A DNA stretch of 64,000 nt from Chloroflexota bacterium (GCA_016235425.1 JACRLC010000030.1:1-64000); one strand, 5' to 3'. Shown: positions 1 to 8,586, counted from the first letter of the stretch. The notes: generated by a model from the letters alone, not told the origin. Translations and numbers: made by a program.

Positions 1-122
1 TCCCGGGCGCACAATGGAATCTGGACGGCGCCATTTTGACTGCCAAAGCCCGCACCGCTTGGTTGAGCGGTAATTGGCAGAAATTGGCATCTGCCCGTTC
101 TCTCCTCCCACTCGCCGCCTGA
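1..122 (+). CDS. 3' end of an unrecognised protein (partial)
   Basis: The third forward frame is open from the window edge to a TGA at 120-122 and encodes 39 residues. It includes a stretch reading GAILTAKARTAWLSGNWQKL. The other two forward frames stop early, and codon choice in this frame resembles that of the neighbouring genes. It is therefore probably the C-terminus of a gene that begins before the window. No family can be named from so little sequence. Confidence 0.5.
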   Translation, partial: PGAQWNLDGAILTAKARTAWLSGNWQKLASARSLLPLAA

Positions 123-154
123 CAACCTTTGCGTGCACACGGACAATTCAATTG

Positions 155-183
155 TTGCTAAATCGGACAAGATTTGGTATAAT
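155..183 (+). promoter_or_regulatory. Sigma-70-type promoter, extended -10
   Basis: TTGCTA (155-160) is followed after 17 nt by TATAAT (178-183), and a TGG just before the hexamer makes an extended -10. Transcription would start near 190 and serve the small gene at 312 through a leader of about 120 nt. Confidence 0.6.
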
Positions 184-311
184 TTGCCCGCGGTTTCAAT
201 TATGGGGAATTTTAGTCGTGCCGATTCATGCAAAATACCCTGGGCGTTCATCGTTATTCCATCTCGCAGGCCCGCTTCGATCGAGCAAACAGGTCATAAG
301 GAGAATAAACC

Positions 312-575
312 GTGTCCAAGCCAATTGCGCGAGTTGTTCTTGCTGTGCTGATAAGCCTTGGCATTATTGCAGTAGTATTCACCAGCGCCCAAGCCAGGCT
401 GGGAAGCATGTTGCGAAAGGCGGAGGCGAATAATGCGAACGCCTACATGTCCGCGGGCGGTCAATCCTTGGGAAGAGCAAACATGAGCGCGCGAGTCCAC
501 ACATACTACCAGTATGATGCCCCGGACTCATCCCATAATTGCGATTCCAGTCCAGACCCATTCCTGGACGACTAA
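312..575 (+). CDS. Small membrane-anchored or secreted protein, unknown function
   Basis: This 87-residue protein starts with GTG, preceded by a good AGGAG ribosome-binding site at about 300. Residues 6-27 are a hydrophobic helix (ARVVLAVLISLGIIAVVF) that could be a signal anchor or an uncleaved signal peptide. The rest is short, polar and rich in Asn and Ser, with an acidic end (PFLDD). No domain is recognised. It is monocistronic: a promoter lies at 155-183 and a hairpin at 801-824. The start is supported by the ribosome-binding site. Function is unknown. Confidence 0.6.
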   Translation: MSKPIARVVLAVLISLGIIAVVFTSAQARLGSMLRKAEANNANAYMSAGGQSLGRANMSARVHTYYQYDAPDSSHNCDSSPDPFLDD

Positions 576-800
576 AACTCATCCCAGGCCGCCTGCCGTT
601 GTTTTGAAAGCGGCAGACTAACAAATACGATGCCGTGGATGTGGTGCCTGCGGAACAGAGGAGGAAACCAGCTTATTCGCGGCTCTCGATATAACGGAAT
701 CAGCCCCGAGGTCCGCGGGAAGCGTGGGCGATTTCCTGAGCGCGTTCGTGCCCATGATTCCCCGTCAATGCTTTCTTCGATAAATCCTTGTCATGTCCAT

Positions 801-824
801 AGAGGCGGCCAATCGGCCGCCTCT
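801..824 (+). terminator. GC-rich hairpin, terminator-like
   Basis: AGAGGCGGCC pairs perfectly with GGCCGCCTCT across an AATC loop. The following sequence (GCTTTCAAGTTTG) is only weakly T-rich, so termination is likely but not certain. It would end transcription of the small gene at 312. Confidence 0.5.
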
Positions 825-836
825 GCTTTCAAGTTT

Positions 837-873
837 GTACATAGTCTGCAAGTACTAAAAAAAGACTATGTAC
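837..873 (+). promoter_or_regulatory. Perfect 11-bp inverted repeat followed by T5
   Basis: GTACATAGTCT (837-847) and AGACTATGTAC (863-873) are exact complements separated by 15 nt, and TTTTT follows at 874-878. It lies about 125 nt upstream of the fused sigma-factor gene. It could be a second terminator, an operator or an attenuator; the sequence alone does not decide. Confidence 0.45.
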
Positions 874-999
874 TTTTTAGGAGATTGCGATAAAATAAGT
901 CAACATTGATACTCATCGAAGTCGGACCAGACAGCAGGGGAAAAATCCAGGTCTGTTCACAATGCAACACATTCCATTTCAACTTAATTTCTTTGAACA

Positions 1000-2676
1000 A
1001 TGGTGAAATCCCGTTCCGTTGCTCGTTCTATGGAAGCGCTCACGGAGGAAAAGCGCCTGGTGCGTCAGGCTAAATCCGGAAGCGCCGAGGCATTCGTTCA
1101 GCTTTACGATGCGTTTGTTGAACGCGTCTATCGGTACGTCTATTTTTGGGCGTCGGATGAAATGGCCGCCGAGAGCATCACCTCCCGGGTGTTCATCCAG
1201 GCCTGGAATCGCATCCATCGTTACCGGGGATTTGTCTCACCGTTTGCGGTGTGGCTTTATAAGATTGCAAAAGATCAAGTGGCTGAGCATTACCGCATTC
1301 ACCCAAAAATCGTGATGCCCGACGATGGTTTTGTTCTGGCCGTCGAGGGCAGTGTGTTGGTGGAGGCCCGGGATGTATTTGGCGTGCGGGCCATGCGCGA
1401 TGCGATGCAATTTTTAACCGAAGACCAGCAACAGGTGCTGATATTGAAGTTTATTGCCGGTATGTCCGTCAGAAATATCGCCCGCATAATGATAAAAAGC
1501 GAAGACGCAATCCGCGGCCTGGAAATGGACGCTTTGCAGGCGCTGGCGAAGATACAAGCTGGAAAAGCAGAAAACAAGACAGACTTTCAACAGATACTCG
1601 AAGAGTGTTTGATTAGGCTCTCGAACGGCACTGCCAGTGTGGATGAATGCCTGGCACGTTACCCCGAATATGCCGCGCAGTTAAGGCCGTTTTTGCGAAC
1701 CGTGTTCTTTCTGAATCTTGGACGCAATGTAATGCCTACACCTGCATTCAAGGCACATGCTCATGTCAATTTGACTCAATACTTGCGGTTTCACCAGCGT
1801 CCGCCGCGAAAGGTACCGCTGTTCCGGCAGGCGGCATTGACCCTTTCCGTGATGGCCGCGGTTTTTCTGGTTTTCAGTACGGCACAGGCCCAGTCTGCCC
1901 TGCCGGGTGATAACTTTTATGCCTGGAAGCGCACCAGCGAGGAGGTCTGGCGCGTGTTATCGCCTGACCCGGTTGCCACCGATATTGCCCTGGCCAATCG
2001 CCGCATAGATGAATGGGTTGCAGTCGCCAACGACCCGGTGCTTAGCGCCAGCGCGATGGACGGTTATTTCGATGTCTTGTCCAGGCTGAAGACTACGGCG
2101 GATCCGCAGGCTCTTGGACTCATCATGCCTGTGCTCCTGTCTCACCAGCGAATATTGAATGATGCTGGTCTATCTGCCTCCGAGTTTAACGATCACCTGA
2201 ATGTGGAAATAAGTTCATTTCCCATTGCGGCGGTTACTCAGGCCGCTCCCACCAGCGCTCCCGAAATTATTCCCACCCCTCCTCATGAAGTCAAGCCGCC
2301 TACCCACGTTCCCACCGAAATCGTGCCTACGGTCGTTCCCACCAAAATCGTGCCCACAGTTGCTCCCACTATCGTCCCCACTTCCATCCCAACCACCATT
2401 CCTACTGCCATCCCGACGCTTGTCCCCACCTCCATTCCGACCGCCATCCCCACCACCGTCCCGACGCTTGTCCCCACCTCCATTCCGACCGCCATCCCCA
2501 CCACCGTCCCGACCACTGTTCCTACTTCCATCCCGACTACTGTCCCGACGATTGCGCCTACCATCGTCCCGACCACTATCCCTACCGACGAGCCTACCGC
2601 CGTACCTACCGTGATCGCGCCCACATCTATTCCCACTGATGTCGTTGAGCCTTCACCTACATCCGGGGTTCCTTAA
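1000..2676 (+). CDS. ECF-type sigma factor fused to a DUF5667-like membrane domain with Pro/Thr-rich tail
   Basis: This is a 558-residue protein. Residues 15-105 are a sigma-70 region 2 (LYDAFVERVYRYVYFW; VFIQAWNRIHRYRG). Residues 135-185 are region 4 (EDQQQVLILKFIAGMSVRNI). Residues 193-265 match the helical N-terminus of DUF5667-type proteins (CLARYPEYAAQLRPFL; PTPAFKAHA). Residues 277-297 form one transmembrane segment, followed by the SALPGD motif shared with the separate protein at 3395. Residues 416-558 are Pro/Thr repeats. The sigma part should be cytoplasmic and the rest outside, giving a membrane-tethered sigma factor. The start at 1000 has no clear ribosome-binding site; ATG 1030 is an alternative. 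The neighbouring locus encodes the same two parts as two genes, so the fusion is probably genuine. Confidence 0.85.
   Translation: MVKSRSVARSMEALTEEKRLVRQAKSGSAEAFVQLYDAFVERVYRYVYFWASDEMAAESITSRVFIQAWNRIHRYRGFVSPFAVWLYKIAKDQVAEHYRIHPKIVMPDDGFVLAVEGSVLVEARDVFGVRAMRDAMQFLTEDQQQVLILKFIAGMSVRNIARIMIKSEDAIRGLEMDALQALAKIQAGKAENKTDFQQILEECLIRLSNGTASVDECLARYPEYAAQLRPFLRTVFFLNLGRNVMPTPAFKAHAHVNLTQYLRFHQRPPRKVPLFRQAALTLSVMAAVFLVFSTAQAQSALPGDNFYAWKRTSEEVWRVLSPDPVATDIALANRRIDEWVAVANDPVLSASAMDGYFDVLSRLKTTADPQALGLIMPVLLSHQRILNDAGLSASEFNDHLNVEISSFPIAAVTQAAPTSAPEIIPTPPHEVKPPTHVPTEIVPTVVPTKIVPTVAPTIVPTSIPTTIPTAIPTLVPTSIPTAIPTTVPTLVPTSIPTAIPTTVPTTVPTSIPTTVPTIAPTIVPTTIPTDEPTAVPTVIAPTSIPTDVVEPSPTSGVP
2412..2507 (+). 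repeat. Two perfect 48-bp tandem repeats in the Pro/Thr tail
   Basis: The 48-bp unit beginning CCCGACGCTTGTCCCCACCT occurs at 2412-2459 and again, without change, at 2460-2507. It encodes a 16-residue Pro/Thr unit. Exact identity suggests a recent slippage duplication, so tail length is likely to vary between strains. Confidence 0.8.
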
Positions 2677-2742
2677 GCGTAAATAATGTTTGGCCGCATT
2701 GTCGAATGGCGGGGAGTTGAATTCGAAGGGTTTTCAAACTGT

Positions 2743-2771
2743 GACTCTCCCGCGGCGCGGGAGAGTCTTTT
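2743..2771 (+). terminator. Rho-independent terminator
   Basis: GACTCTCCCGC and GCGGGAGAGTC form an 11-bp stem with a GGC loop, followed by TTTT. It separates the fused sigma gene from the next sigma gene, so the two loci are probably transcribed independently. Confidence 0.75.
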
Positions 2772-2816
2772 CACATAACATTTTAATGTTTTTTATCGTT
2801 AAACAAGGTGAATTGA

Positions 2817-3386
2817 GTGGACTCCAATTCGACAAATCATTCCAAACAGCTTCTGCCAGGCGAGCGGCAGTTGGTTACGCAGGCCAAAGCCGGAGATTCA
2901 GAAGCTTTTGGAACCTTATATGATGCCTACGTCGAGCGCATTTATCGTTTTGTCTTTTTTCGCGTCGGAGACGAGCAGACGGCGGAAGACATCACCGCAC
3001 AGGTCTTTCTGCGAGCCTGGGAAAAACTTGGGCGGTATCGTATTGGAAGCACACCGTTCCTGGCGTGGCTGTATACGATTGCGCGCAACGCGGTGATCAA
3101 CCATTACCGTACGCACAAGGAAAACGTCGCTCTGGAAGATGTCACCTTCTCTCAACCTGACCATGCTGAAGCCTCGGATTATAAAATCGATCTCGAAGGC
3201 GAAGTGGAATCCTTGAGCGCCGCGATGAGGACCCTGACCGATGACCAGCAAAGAATTTTGCTGTTGAAGTTTATGGAAGGATTGTCCACTCATCAAATCG
3301 CCCAAAACCTGGGCAAAAGTGAAGGAGCCATTCGGGCGCTTCAGATGAGAGCTTTGCAGGCGCTTGCAAAGCGGCTGGAAGAGTGA
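2817..3386 (+). CDS. RNA polymerase sigma factor, ECF-like sigma-70 family
   Basis: This 189-residue protein has sigma region 2 at about 25-95 (LYDAYVERIYRFVFFRVG; VFLRAWEKLGRYR) and region 4 at about 135-187 (DDQQRILLLKFMEGLSTHQI; SEGAIRALQMRALQALAKR). The start is GTG, preceded by AAGGTG. It is closely similar to the sigma part of the gene at 1000, so the two are paralogues. Its end lies at the start of the DUF5667-like gene, and the two are probably co-translated. In this family the membrane partner is thought to control sigma activity, but no anti-sigma zinc motif is visible, so that role is inferred from gene order. Confidence 0.88.
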   Translation: MDSNSTNHSKQLLPGERQLVTQAKAGDSEAFGTLYDAYVERIYRFVFFRVGDEQTAEDITAQVFLRAWEKLGRYRIGSTPFLAWLYTIARNAVINHYRTHKENVALEDVTFSQPDHAEASDYKIDLEGEVESLSAAMRTLTDDQQRILLLKFMEGLSTHQIAQNLGKSEGAIRALQMRALQALAKRLEE

Positions 3387-3394
3387 AGGAAAAT

Positions 3395-4123
3395 ATGAAC
3401 GAGTTTGACTTTATCCTCGATGAATATGTCGAGCAGGTGACCAGCGGCGCATCCACCCTGGACAAATGCCTGGCGCGTCACCCCGGGCAGGCCGCGCAAC
3501 TCAAGCCGCTTCTGCAGGCGGCGCTGCGCCTGGAACGCGGCCGTGCGGTGGCGCCGTCTCCGGCTTTCAAGGCGCGGGCGCGGGCCCAACTGACCGAGCA
3601 CATGAAGGCTCATCCGCGTCACAAGCATGGGAAGTTCTCGCTGTGGAGGATTGCGATCGGCATGGCCGCAATATTCCTGGCGTTTCTCATGACCGGCACG
3701 ACCTTTGCCCAGAGCGCGCTCCCCGGCGATAGGCTGTATGATTGGAAATTGAACAGCGAAGACATATGGAGGGCGATTTCGCTGGACCCCCTGGGAACCG
3801 ACCTCGACTTTTCCAATCGACGCGTCCTTGAAATAGTGGCAGTATCGAGCGACGAGGATCGCCGGGTCCGGGCTTTGGAGGAATATAAGATATTGCTGAC
3901 CAAGTTCGAGGCCGAGCGGGACACGATGAAGCGGACGAGAATTTCTTCCGTGCTCAAGTCCCAGCAGGAATCGCTCAAACAAGCCGGTCTGGCGGTCCCC
4001 GAACTGGATCATTATTTTCTTTCCGAAGACGAAATGGAGGGCGGCACAGTGCCGCTTCAAGCAACCGCGGAAATGACATCGGAGAGAGTCCGCCGGTCCT
4101 ACCCCGGAGTTGCCGCCCGTTAA
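3395..4123 (+). CDS. DUF5667-like membrane protein, partner of the upstream sigma factor
   Basis: The product has about 242 residues. The N-terminal 75 residues are helical and charged (CLARHPGQAAQLKPLLQ; PSPAFKARARAQL). One transmembrane helix lies near residues 86-107, followed by the SALPGD motif and an extracytoplasmic helical domain (YDWKLNSEDIWRAISLDPLG). The ATG at 3395 is preferred because AAGGAA precedes it at good spacing; a GTG at 3383 would overlap the sigma stop as GTGA. It aligns throughout with residues 193-410 of the fused protein at 1000 but lacks the Pro/Thr tail. It is the probable membrane regulator of the sigma factor encoded just upstream; this is inferred from synteny and the fused paralogue. 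Confidence 0.82.
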   Translation: MNEFDFILDEYVEQVTSGASTLDKCLARHPGQAAQLKPLLQAALRLERGRAVAPSPAFKARARAQLTEHMKAHPRHKHGKFSLWRIAIGMAAIFLAFLMTGTTFAQSALPGDRLYDWKLNSEDIWRAISLDPLGTDLDFSNRRVLEIVAVSSDEDRRVRALEEYKILLTKFEAERDTMKRTRISSVLKSQQESLKQAGLAVPELDHYFLSEDEMEGGTVPLQATAEMTSERVRRSYPGVAAR

Positions 4124-4197
4124 TCCAAAGGAGGCGCAGGCCAATGCCTCTGCCCGGACCTGCTTTATAAATTCGCCCTCGGTTTAAGGTTTGATGC

Positions 4198-4229
4198 GGG
4201 TAGTCTGCGGACTGCCCCGTTTTAATTTT
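4198..4229 (+). terminator. Rho-independent terminator after the sigma/DUF5667 pair
   Basis: GGGTAGTC and GACTGCCC pair over 8 bp (one G-U) with a TGCG loop, followed by CGTTTTAATTTT. It ends immediately before the -35 element of dnaG. Confidence 0.65.
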
Positions 4230-4231
4230 GC

Positions 4232-4259
4232 TTGCCATTCCTTTCAATCAAGCTATAAT
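4232..4259 (+). promoter_or_regulatory. dnaG promoter, predicts a leaderless transcript
   Basis: TTGCCA (4232-4237), a 16-nt spacer and TATAAT (4254-4259) lie only 8 nt before the dnaG ATG at 4268. Initiation 7-9 nt after the -10 would place the 5' end at or next to the start codon, and no ribosome-binding site is present. Confidence 0.65.
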
Positions 4260-4267
4260 TCCACCGC

Positions 4268-6181
4268 ATGTCCACTACCGAAGAGATCAAATCCAAGATT
4301 GACATTGTCGACCTCGTTTCCGAGGCTGGCGTAAAATTGCGCCACGCGGGCAGAAACTATACAGGCTTTTGCCCATTTCACGATAATAAACATACCCCGG
4401 CTTTTGTCGTCTGGCCTGAGACGGGGACCTGGCGGTGCTTTGGTCAATGCAACGAAGGCGGCGACATCTTCAAGTTCGTGATGAAACGCGAAGGCGTTGA
4501 CTTCAAGGAAGCCCTGCAAAAACTCGCTTTGCGCGCCGGCGTGGAATTAAAGGAATACCAGCGCGAGAAGCCGGAGACCAGGGAAGCGTACGATCATCTC
4601 CGCAAACTGCTCGAAGATGCGATCATCTTTTATCGAAGCCATCTTTTCAACAACAAGGATATTCTGGCTTACCTCCGCGAAAAACGCGGACTGACCGACG
4701 CAACCATCGAGACCTTTGGCCTGGGCTACGCTCCGAACGGCTGGGACAACGCCCTCAAACATTTCACCCAGCGCGGCTACTCTGAACAGGACTTGATCGA
4801 CGCGGGCCTCCTCACCGTCCGCGAAGAGGATGCGACACGTATTTACGACAAATTCCGTCACCGCATCATGATCCCCATCCGCGACGAGCAGGGACGCATG
4901 TCCGGCTTCGGCGCGCGCATCGTGGACCCGAACGATATTCCCAAGTTTTTGAATTCACCGGAAACGCCGATCTTCTCGAAAGGCCGTCTGCTTTATGGGT
5001 TGGACCGCGCCCGCAAACCGATCCGCGCCGCGGACCAGGCGGTGATCGTGGAAGGGTATCTGGATGTCATTGCCCTGCATCAGGCTGGCTACGAAAACGT
5101 TGTCTCGCCGATGGGTACGGCGCTGACCGAGGACCAGTTACGCCTGCTCAAAAAATTTACGCGGCGCATTGTCCTTGCGCTCGACCCGGACACGGCAGGC
5201 CAAAAAGCCGTGCTACGCGGACTGGACGCGGCGCGTGCGGCAATGGATCGCGAAGGGGAATTTAATTTCGATGCGCGCGGCCTTCTTCGCAATGAAGCGC
5301 GCCTGCAAGCGGATTTGCGCGTGGCTTCGATGCCCGACGACCTCGACCCGGATGAGATCGTGGCGCGCGATAAAAGCGAATGGAAGCGGCTCATCGAGAA
5401 TGCCAAACCTGTCGTCACGCATGTGATGGATACGCTCGCGGCGGGGCAGAACCTGAACGACCCGAAGGTGAAGAACCAGATTGCGTCGCAGGTGGTGCCG
5501 TTGATCGAGGATTTGCCGAACGCGCTCGAACGCGATACCTACCGTCAGCAGTTGGCGCGAATGCTGAGGGTGGATGAACGCGCATTAATCGGTACGCAGG
5601 TTCAAGGTCCGAGGGTGAGGCGGGCGGGGCCCCGAACAACGGGAAAAGGCCGGGATGGCGCGTCGCCTGTTGTGGCGGTGGTCAGCCCAACGTTGAAAGT
5701 CGAAGCCTATTGCCTGGGTATTTTGTATCGCAGCCCCGAACTGCTGTATCGTTTGGATCGAAAACTGCAGGAGTTCGGTTTGAACGCTCTTGCAATCGAC
5801 GATTTCGAGTATACTGACCATCAGTTGTTGTTTCGCACGATCCGTTCGTCGGTGGAGCAGGATGAGAAGGATCACCATCATTACGTGGCGGCCCACCTGC
5901 CGGAATCTTTGGAAGGTCTTTCAAAGGAGCTGTTGGACCAAACGGAAAAGCTCGATCCTTTGGATGAACGTTTGCTGGAGGAACTGCTGGCAAGGTTTAT
6001 AGACTTGCGCCGTGTGGTGGCGCAGGCCAATGTAGGCCAGTTGCGGTTTTTGCAGGAAGAGGAGCAGCAGCAAGGAGGCGTCAATTTGAAACAATACCAG
6101 GAACAGGCAGTCCAATTTACGAGGTTATTGCAGAGTCTGGACCAGGCAAAGAGAAAGCTGTCGTTGAAGAGACAGGTGTAA
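4268..6181 (+). CDS. dnaG: DNA primase DnaG
   Basis: This 637-residue protein makes RNA primers for DNA replication. Residues 1-95 are a CHC2-type zinc-binding domain with C35, H38, C57 and C61 (CPFHD; CFGQC). The catalytic TOPRIM region follows, with the conserved EGYLDVIAL near residue 261 and the acidic motif D306-P-D308-TAG. The C-terminal 200 residues are less conserved and would contact the helicase. Length is normal for the family. It precedes rpoD, as in many bacteria (the macromolecular-synthesis gene order), with a 56-nt gap. The start ATG is fixed by the conserved N-terminus and by the promoter just upstream. Confidence 0.97.
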   Translation: MSTTEEIKSKIDIVDLVSEAGVKLRHAGRNYTGFCPFHDNKHTPAFVVWPETGTWRCFGQCNEGGDIFKFVMKREGVDFKEALQKLALRAGVELKEYQREKPETREAYDHLRKLLEDAIIFYRSHLFNNKDILAYLREKRGLTDATIETFGLGYAPNGWDNALKHFTQRGYSEQDLIDAGLLTVREEDATRIYDKFRHRIMIPIRDEQGRMSGFGARIVDPNDIPKFLNSPETPIFSKGRLLYGLDRARKPIRAADQAVIVEGYLDVIALHQAGYENVVSPMGTALTEDQLRLLKKFTRRIVLALDPDTAGQKAVLRGLDAARAAMDREGEFNFDARGLLRNEARLQADLRVASMPDDLDPDEIVARDKSEWKRLIENAKPVVTHVMDTLAAGQNLNDPKVKNQIASQVVPLIEDLPNALERDTYRQQLARMLRVDERALIGTQVQGPRVRRAGPRTTGKGRDGASPVVAVVSPTLKVEAYCLGILYRSPELLYRLDRKLQEFGLNALAIDDFEYTDHQLLFRTIRSSVEQDEKDHHHYVAAHLPESLEGLSKELLDQTEKLDPLDERLLEELLARFIDLRRVVAQANVGQLRFLQEEEQQQGGVNLKQYQEQAVQFTRLLQSLDQAKRKLSLKRQV

Positions 6182-6237
6182 TTTTCTTATTGGCTGCATG
6201 TTTTAAGAGCAGGCTTTAAAAATGAGAGGTATAGGAG

Positions 6238-7869
6238 ATGCCGGCTAAAACCAAGCAGAAGAGCAAACCTAAGATCAAACCGAAGCAGAAACCGAGACCG
6301 CCGCGTGTGCCGCATAAAGCTGAACCGATTGCGGAGCCGCCATTTTCGGTGAACGGCGTGGTGGAAGCGCTGGCGGAGGAAAAAACGCACGCAATTGATT
6401 TTGCCGCGGAAGATCTCGGCGACCCCGATGAGGCCCTGCTGGCGCAGCAGGAAGAGGATATCGCCGATGACCTGGCGTTTCCCCTGCGGAGCCATGAATT
6501 TGCCGCGGAACTGGCTGAAGACCCGGTACGGTTGTACCTGCGCGAAATCGGCCAGGTGAAACTGCTTGATTCCGATAGTGAGTTCCGCCTCGCCACGCTG
6601 ATCGAAGCCGATCGTCTTGTTACCACCCTTCGCCGCCTTCCAAAACGAAAAGGCCGCACAATGGCTTGTGCGGTCTATCATTCCCTGCTCGCGGAGATGA
6701 TTACTTCGTGGGAACGCCTCGTGGAGGATGCAGGCCGCCTCGATCACGCGCTCCCGGATCTCGCCCTCGTGCTGGCCGAGGCCCAGTCATTGCATGGGGG
6801 CTGGGAGTTTGATTCGCCGTCCTATCTGCGCGCTTATTTGGATAACGGCCATTGGGGAGTGGACCACCTTTGGGATAATCTTGCCCGACATGCCTACGGC
6901 GTTTTTCTAAGCCTTTATCTGCTTCCGTTAAATTATGCCGAGTGGCTGCTGAAACATGTCCAGGCACACAACGAACTGCCCGCCCAAAGGACGATGTTCC
7001 ACAACCTGTGCGCGGACGCGGACCTGCTCAAAGAAATGGACGCAGCCCACGCCCGCGCCGTGGATGCGAACCAGGCCATCATCCGCGCCAACCTGCGATT
7101 GGTTGTTTCGGTTGCCAAGCGCTACCTGGGCCGCGGCATTTCCTTCCTTGACCTGATCCAGGAGGGCAACATGGGACTCTTGCGCGCGGTGGGAAAGTTC
7201 GATCCGCGCCGCGGTTTCAAGTTCAGCACTTATGCCACGTGGTGGATCAGGCAGTCCATCAACCGCTCGATTGCCGAACAGGCGCGCACGATCCGCATTC
7301 CCGTGCACTTGTTTGAATCGATCACGCGTTTGTTGCGTATTCAACGCACTTTGGTCCAGGAATTGGGGCGCGAGCCGAACAACGGGGAACTGGCTTTGGA
7401 AATCGGTTATTTGCCCGCCTCGGATGTGCAGGCCATCCTGCGTGCGCATTCCGAGGGCAGGCCGCTTTCACCTGAGTTGCAGCGCCGCTGGGAAACCGCC
7501 ACCCAAAAAGTGGACCGCGTGCTCCGCTCGGCGGAGGAACCGGTCTCGCTGGAGGGGCCGGTGGGCGACGAGGATTCCAGCTCGCTGGGTGATTTCATCG
7601 AGGATGAGGATGCCCCTTCGCCGATGGATGCCGCCGCGCGTGAGATGCTGCGCGAGCAGGTGCAGCGCGCGCTGGAGGCATTATCTGAAAGGGAGCGGCA
7701 GGTGCTTGAATTGCGCTTTGGGCTGGTGGACGGAAAGGATCACACACTCGAAGAGGTGAGCCGCTTCTTCAATGTGACGCGCGAGCGCATCCGGCAAATC
7801 GAAGCGAAGGCGCTGCGGAAACTGCGTCACCCCACACGGAGCAGGCAGTTGAGGGATTACCTGGGGTAG
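6238..7869 (+). CDS. rpoD: Primary RNA polymerase sigma factor (sigma-70/SigA)
   Basis: This 543-residue protein directs RNA polymerase to housekeeping promoters. A Lys/Pro-rich start is followed by region 1.2 ([16 protein letters not shown]) near residue 95 and a non-conserved spacer of about 160 residues. Region 2 is near 280-350 ([33 protein letters not shown]), then comes region 3, and region 4 is at 480-543 ([36 protein letters not shown]). These are the hallmarks of a group 1 sigma factor. The TATAAT/TTGACA-like promoters found across the window fit its expected specificity. It lies just after dnaG and may be co-transcribed with it. Confidence 0.96.
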   Translation: MPAKTKQKSKPKIKPKQKPRPPRVPHKAEPIAEPPFSVNGVVEALAEEKTHAIDFAAEDLGDPDEALLAQQEEDIADDLAFPLRSHEFAAELAEDPVRLYLREIGQVKLLDSDSEFRLATLIEADRLVTTLRRLPKRKGRTMACAVYHSLLAEMITSWERLVEDAGRLDHALPDLALVLAEAQSLHGGWEFDSPSYLRAYLDNGHWGVDHLWDNLARHAYGVFLSLYLLPLNYAEWLLKHVQAHNELPAQRTMFHNLCADADLLKEMDAAHARAVDANQAIIRANLRLVVSVAKRYLGRGISFLDLIQEGNMGLLRAVGKFDPRRGFKFSTYATWWIRQSINRSIAEQARTIRIPVHLFESITRLLRIQRTLVQELGREPNNGELALEIGYLPASDVQAILRAHSEGRPLSPELQRRWETATQKVDRVLRSAEEPVSLEGPVGDEDSSSLGDFIEDEDAPSPMDAAAREMLREQVQRALEALSERERQVLELRFGLVDGKDHTLEEVSRFFNVTRERIRQIEAKALRKLRHPTRSRQLRDYLG

Positions 7870-7949
7870 ATTTCCCTGCCGTACAAGCCGTCATTTTTAC
7901 CGCAAAGAGCGCGAAGTTAAAGGGGGTGGATGAAAAATGAGGTTTACGT

Positions 7950-8213
7950 TCAAACCTGTTCAAAACGCTGGACCGGGACCACGAAGAGTGTGGCGCGTTT
8001 TTCATTGGACGCCAGCGGAGGGAGGCTGTTGCGGACGATTTGGATGGCTTCGTCCACCTGTTCGTCTTCCACGCCGAGCAGCATGGTCACGACGCCGCTC
8101 CGCATAAAACCGCCTGTGGAGGCAACCCGCGTGACACGGAAATTGCTTGCCGTGAATGCCTGCGTAAGTTTGTCGGCGTCGTGGTCTTTGATGATGACGA
8201 TGATCATTTTCAT
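7950..8213 (-). CDS. Cyclic-di-AMP receptor, DarA/PII-like, short form
   Basis: This 87-residue protein has the ferredoxin-like PII fold pattern of cyclic-di-AMP receptor proteins (KMIIVIIKDHDADKL; ASTGGFMRSGVVTMLLGVED; ATLFVVPVQRFEQV). The TGGF(M/L)RSG stretch matches the nucleotide-binding segment known in DarA. The loop before the last strand is about 20 residues shorter than in classic DarA. It lies 16 nt after a longer paralogue and has its own GAGGAG ribosome-binding site. The pair ends an operon with an ion permease and a CBS protein, suggesting control of ion transport by cyclic-di-AMP. Function beyond ligand binding is inferred. Confidence 0.85.
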   Translation of the reverse strand: MKMIIVIIKDHDADKLTQAFTASNFRVTRVASTGGFMRSGVVTMLLGVEDEQVDEAIQIVRNSLPPLASNEKRATLFVVPVQRFEQV

Positions 8214-8229
8214 GGCGGTTTCTCCTCAA

Positions 8230-8568
8230 TCAAATCTGTTCAAACCTTTCAACGGGTAAAACAAACACTGTGGCGCCGCCGACCGTCACTGGCACGGGTG
8301 CGGGCATGGGCATGGGTGAGCCTTCGAGTGGAAGGGTCATGTATTCAATCCGCTGGCGGCACGCGGTTTGGAGGGCATCCAACGCGGCCTGTTCTTTGGT
8401 TTCAGGCAGGCCGATCAACAGCGTGGCATTGCGGCGTCCGAGAAATCCGCCTGCGCTGGAGAGAAAGGTAACAGATGCGCCGATCTCATGCAATGCGCGC
8501 GTGGCAATGTCCAAATCCTGTTCCTGGACGACAGCCATCAGCAAAAGGTGGACGTGAGAATTATTCAT
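8230..8568 (-). CDS. Cyclic-di-AMP receptor, DarA/PII-like, long form
   Basis: This 112-residue protein closely follows the DarA pattern: an N-terminal strand (HVHLLLMAVVQEQDLD), a glycine motif (SAGGFLGRRNATLLIG), a Pro/Met-rich loop (residues 83-95) and a conserved end (VGGATVFVLPVERFEQI). Members bind cyclic-di-AMP as trimers. The glycine motif has GRRN where DarA has RSGN, so affinity or specificity could differ. A GAGGAG ribosome-binding site precedes the ATG. It sits 18 nt downstream of the ArsB/NhaD-type permease and upstream of the shorter paralogue. Confidence 0.87.
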   Translation of the reverse strand: MNNSHVHLLLMAVVQEQDLDIATRALHEIGASVTFLSSAGGFLGRRNATLLIGLPETKEQAALDALQTACRQRIEYMTLPLEGSPMPMPAPVPVTVGGATVFVLPVERFEQI

Positions 8569-8586
8569 AAACGTCTCCTCATGGAA

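Larger units (their letters stand above)
576..999. other. Gene-free interval with two hairpins
   Basis: No convincing coding frame is seen between the small protein and the sigma/DUF5667 gene. The interval holds a GC-rich hairpin (801-824) and a separate perfect 11-bp inverted repeat (837-873). An open frame at 630-893 has no ribosome-binding site and an atypical composition. Confidence 0.6.

Noticed and set aside
630-893. 87-codon forward frame between the small protein and the sigma gene
   Set aside because: No ribosome-binding site, Arg/Ser-rich composition, and it crosses two hairpins that look like terminators or operators.
2283-2636. Minus-strand frame encoding a VGTVVG-type repeat protein
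   Set aside because: It is the antisense of the Pro/Thr-coding tandem repeat in the sigma/DUF5667 gene; it has no ribosome-binding site and its repeats come from the sense strand.
7950-8568. Classic PII nitrogen regulators
   Set aside because: The fold is PII-like, but the TGGF motif and the VGGATVFVLPV ending point to cyclic-di-AMP receptors; the PII T-loop tyrosine region is absent.
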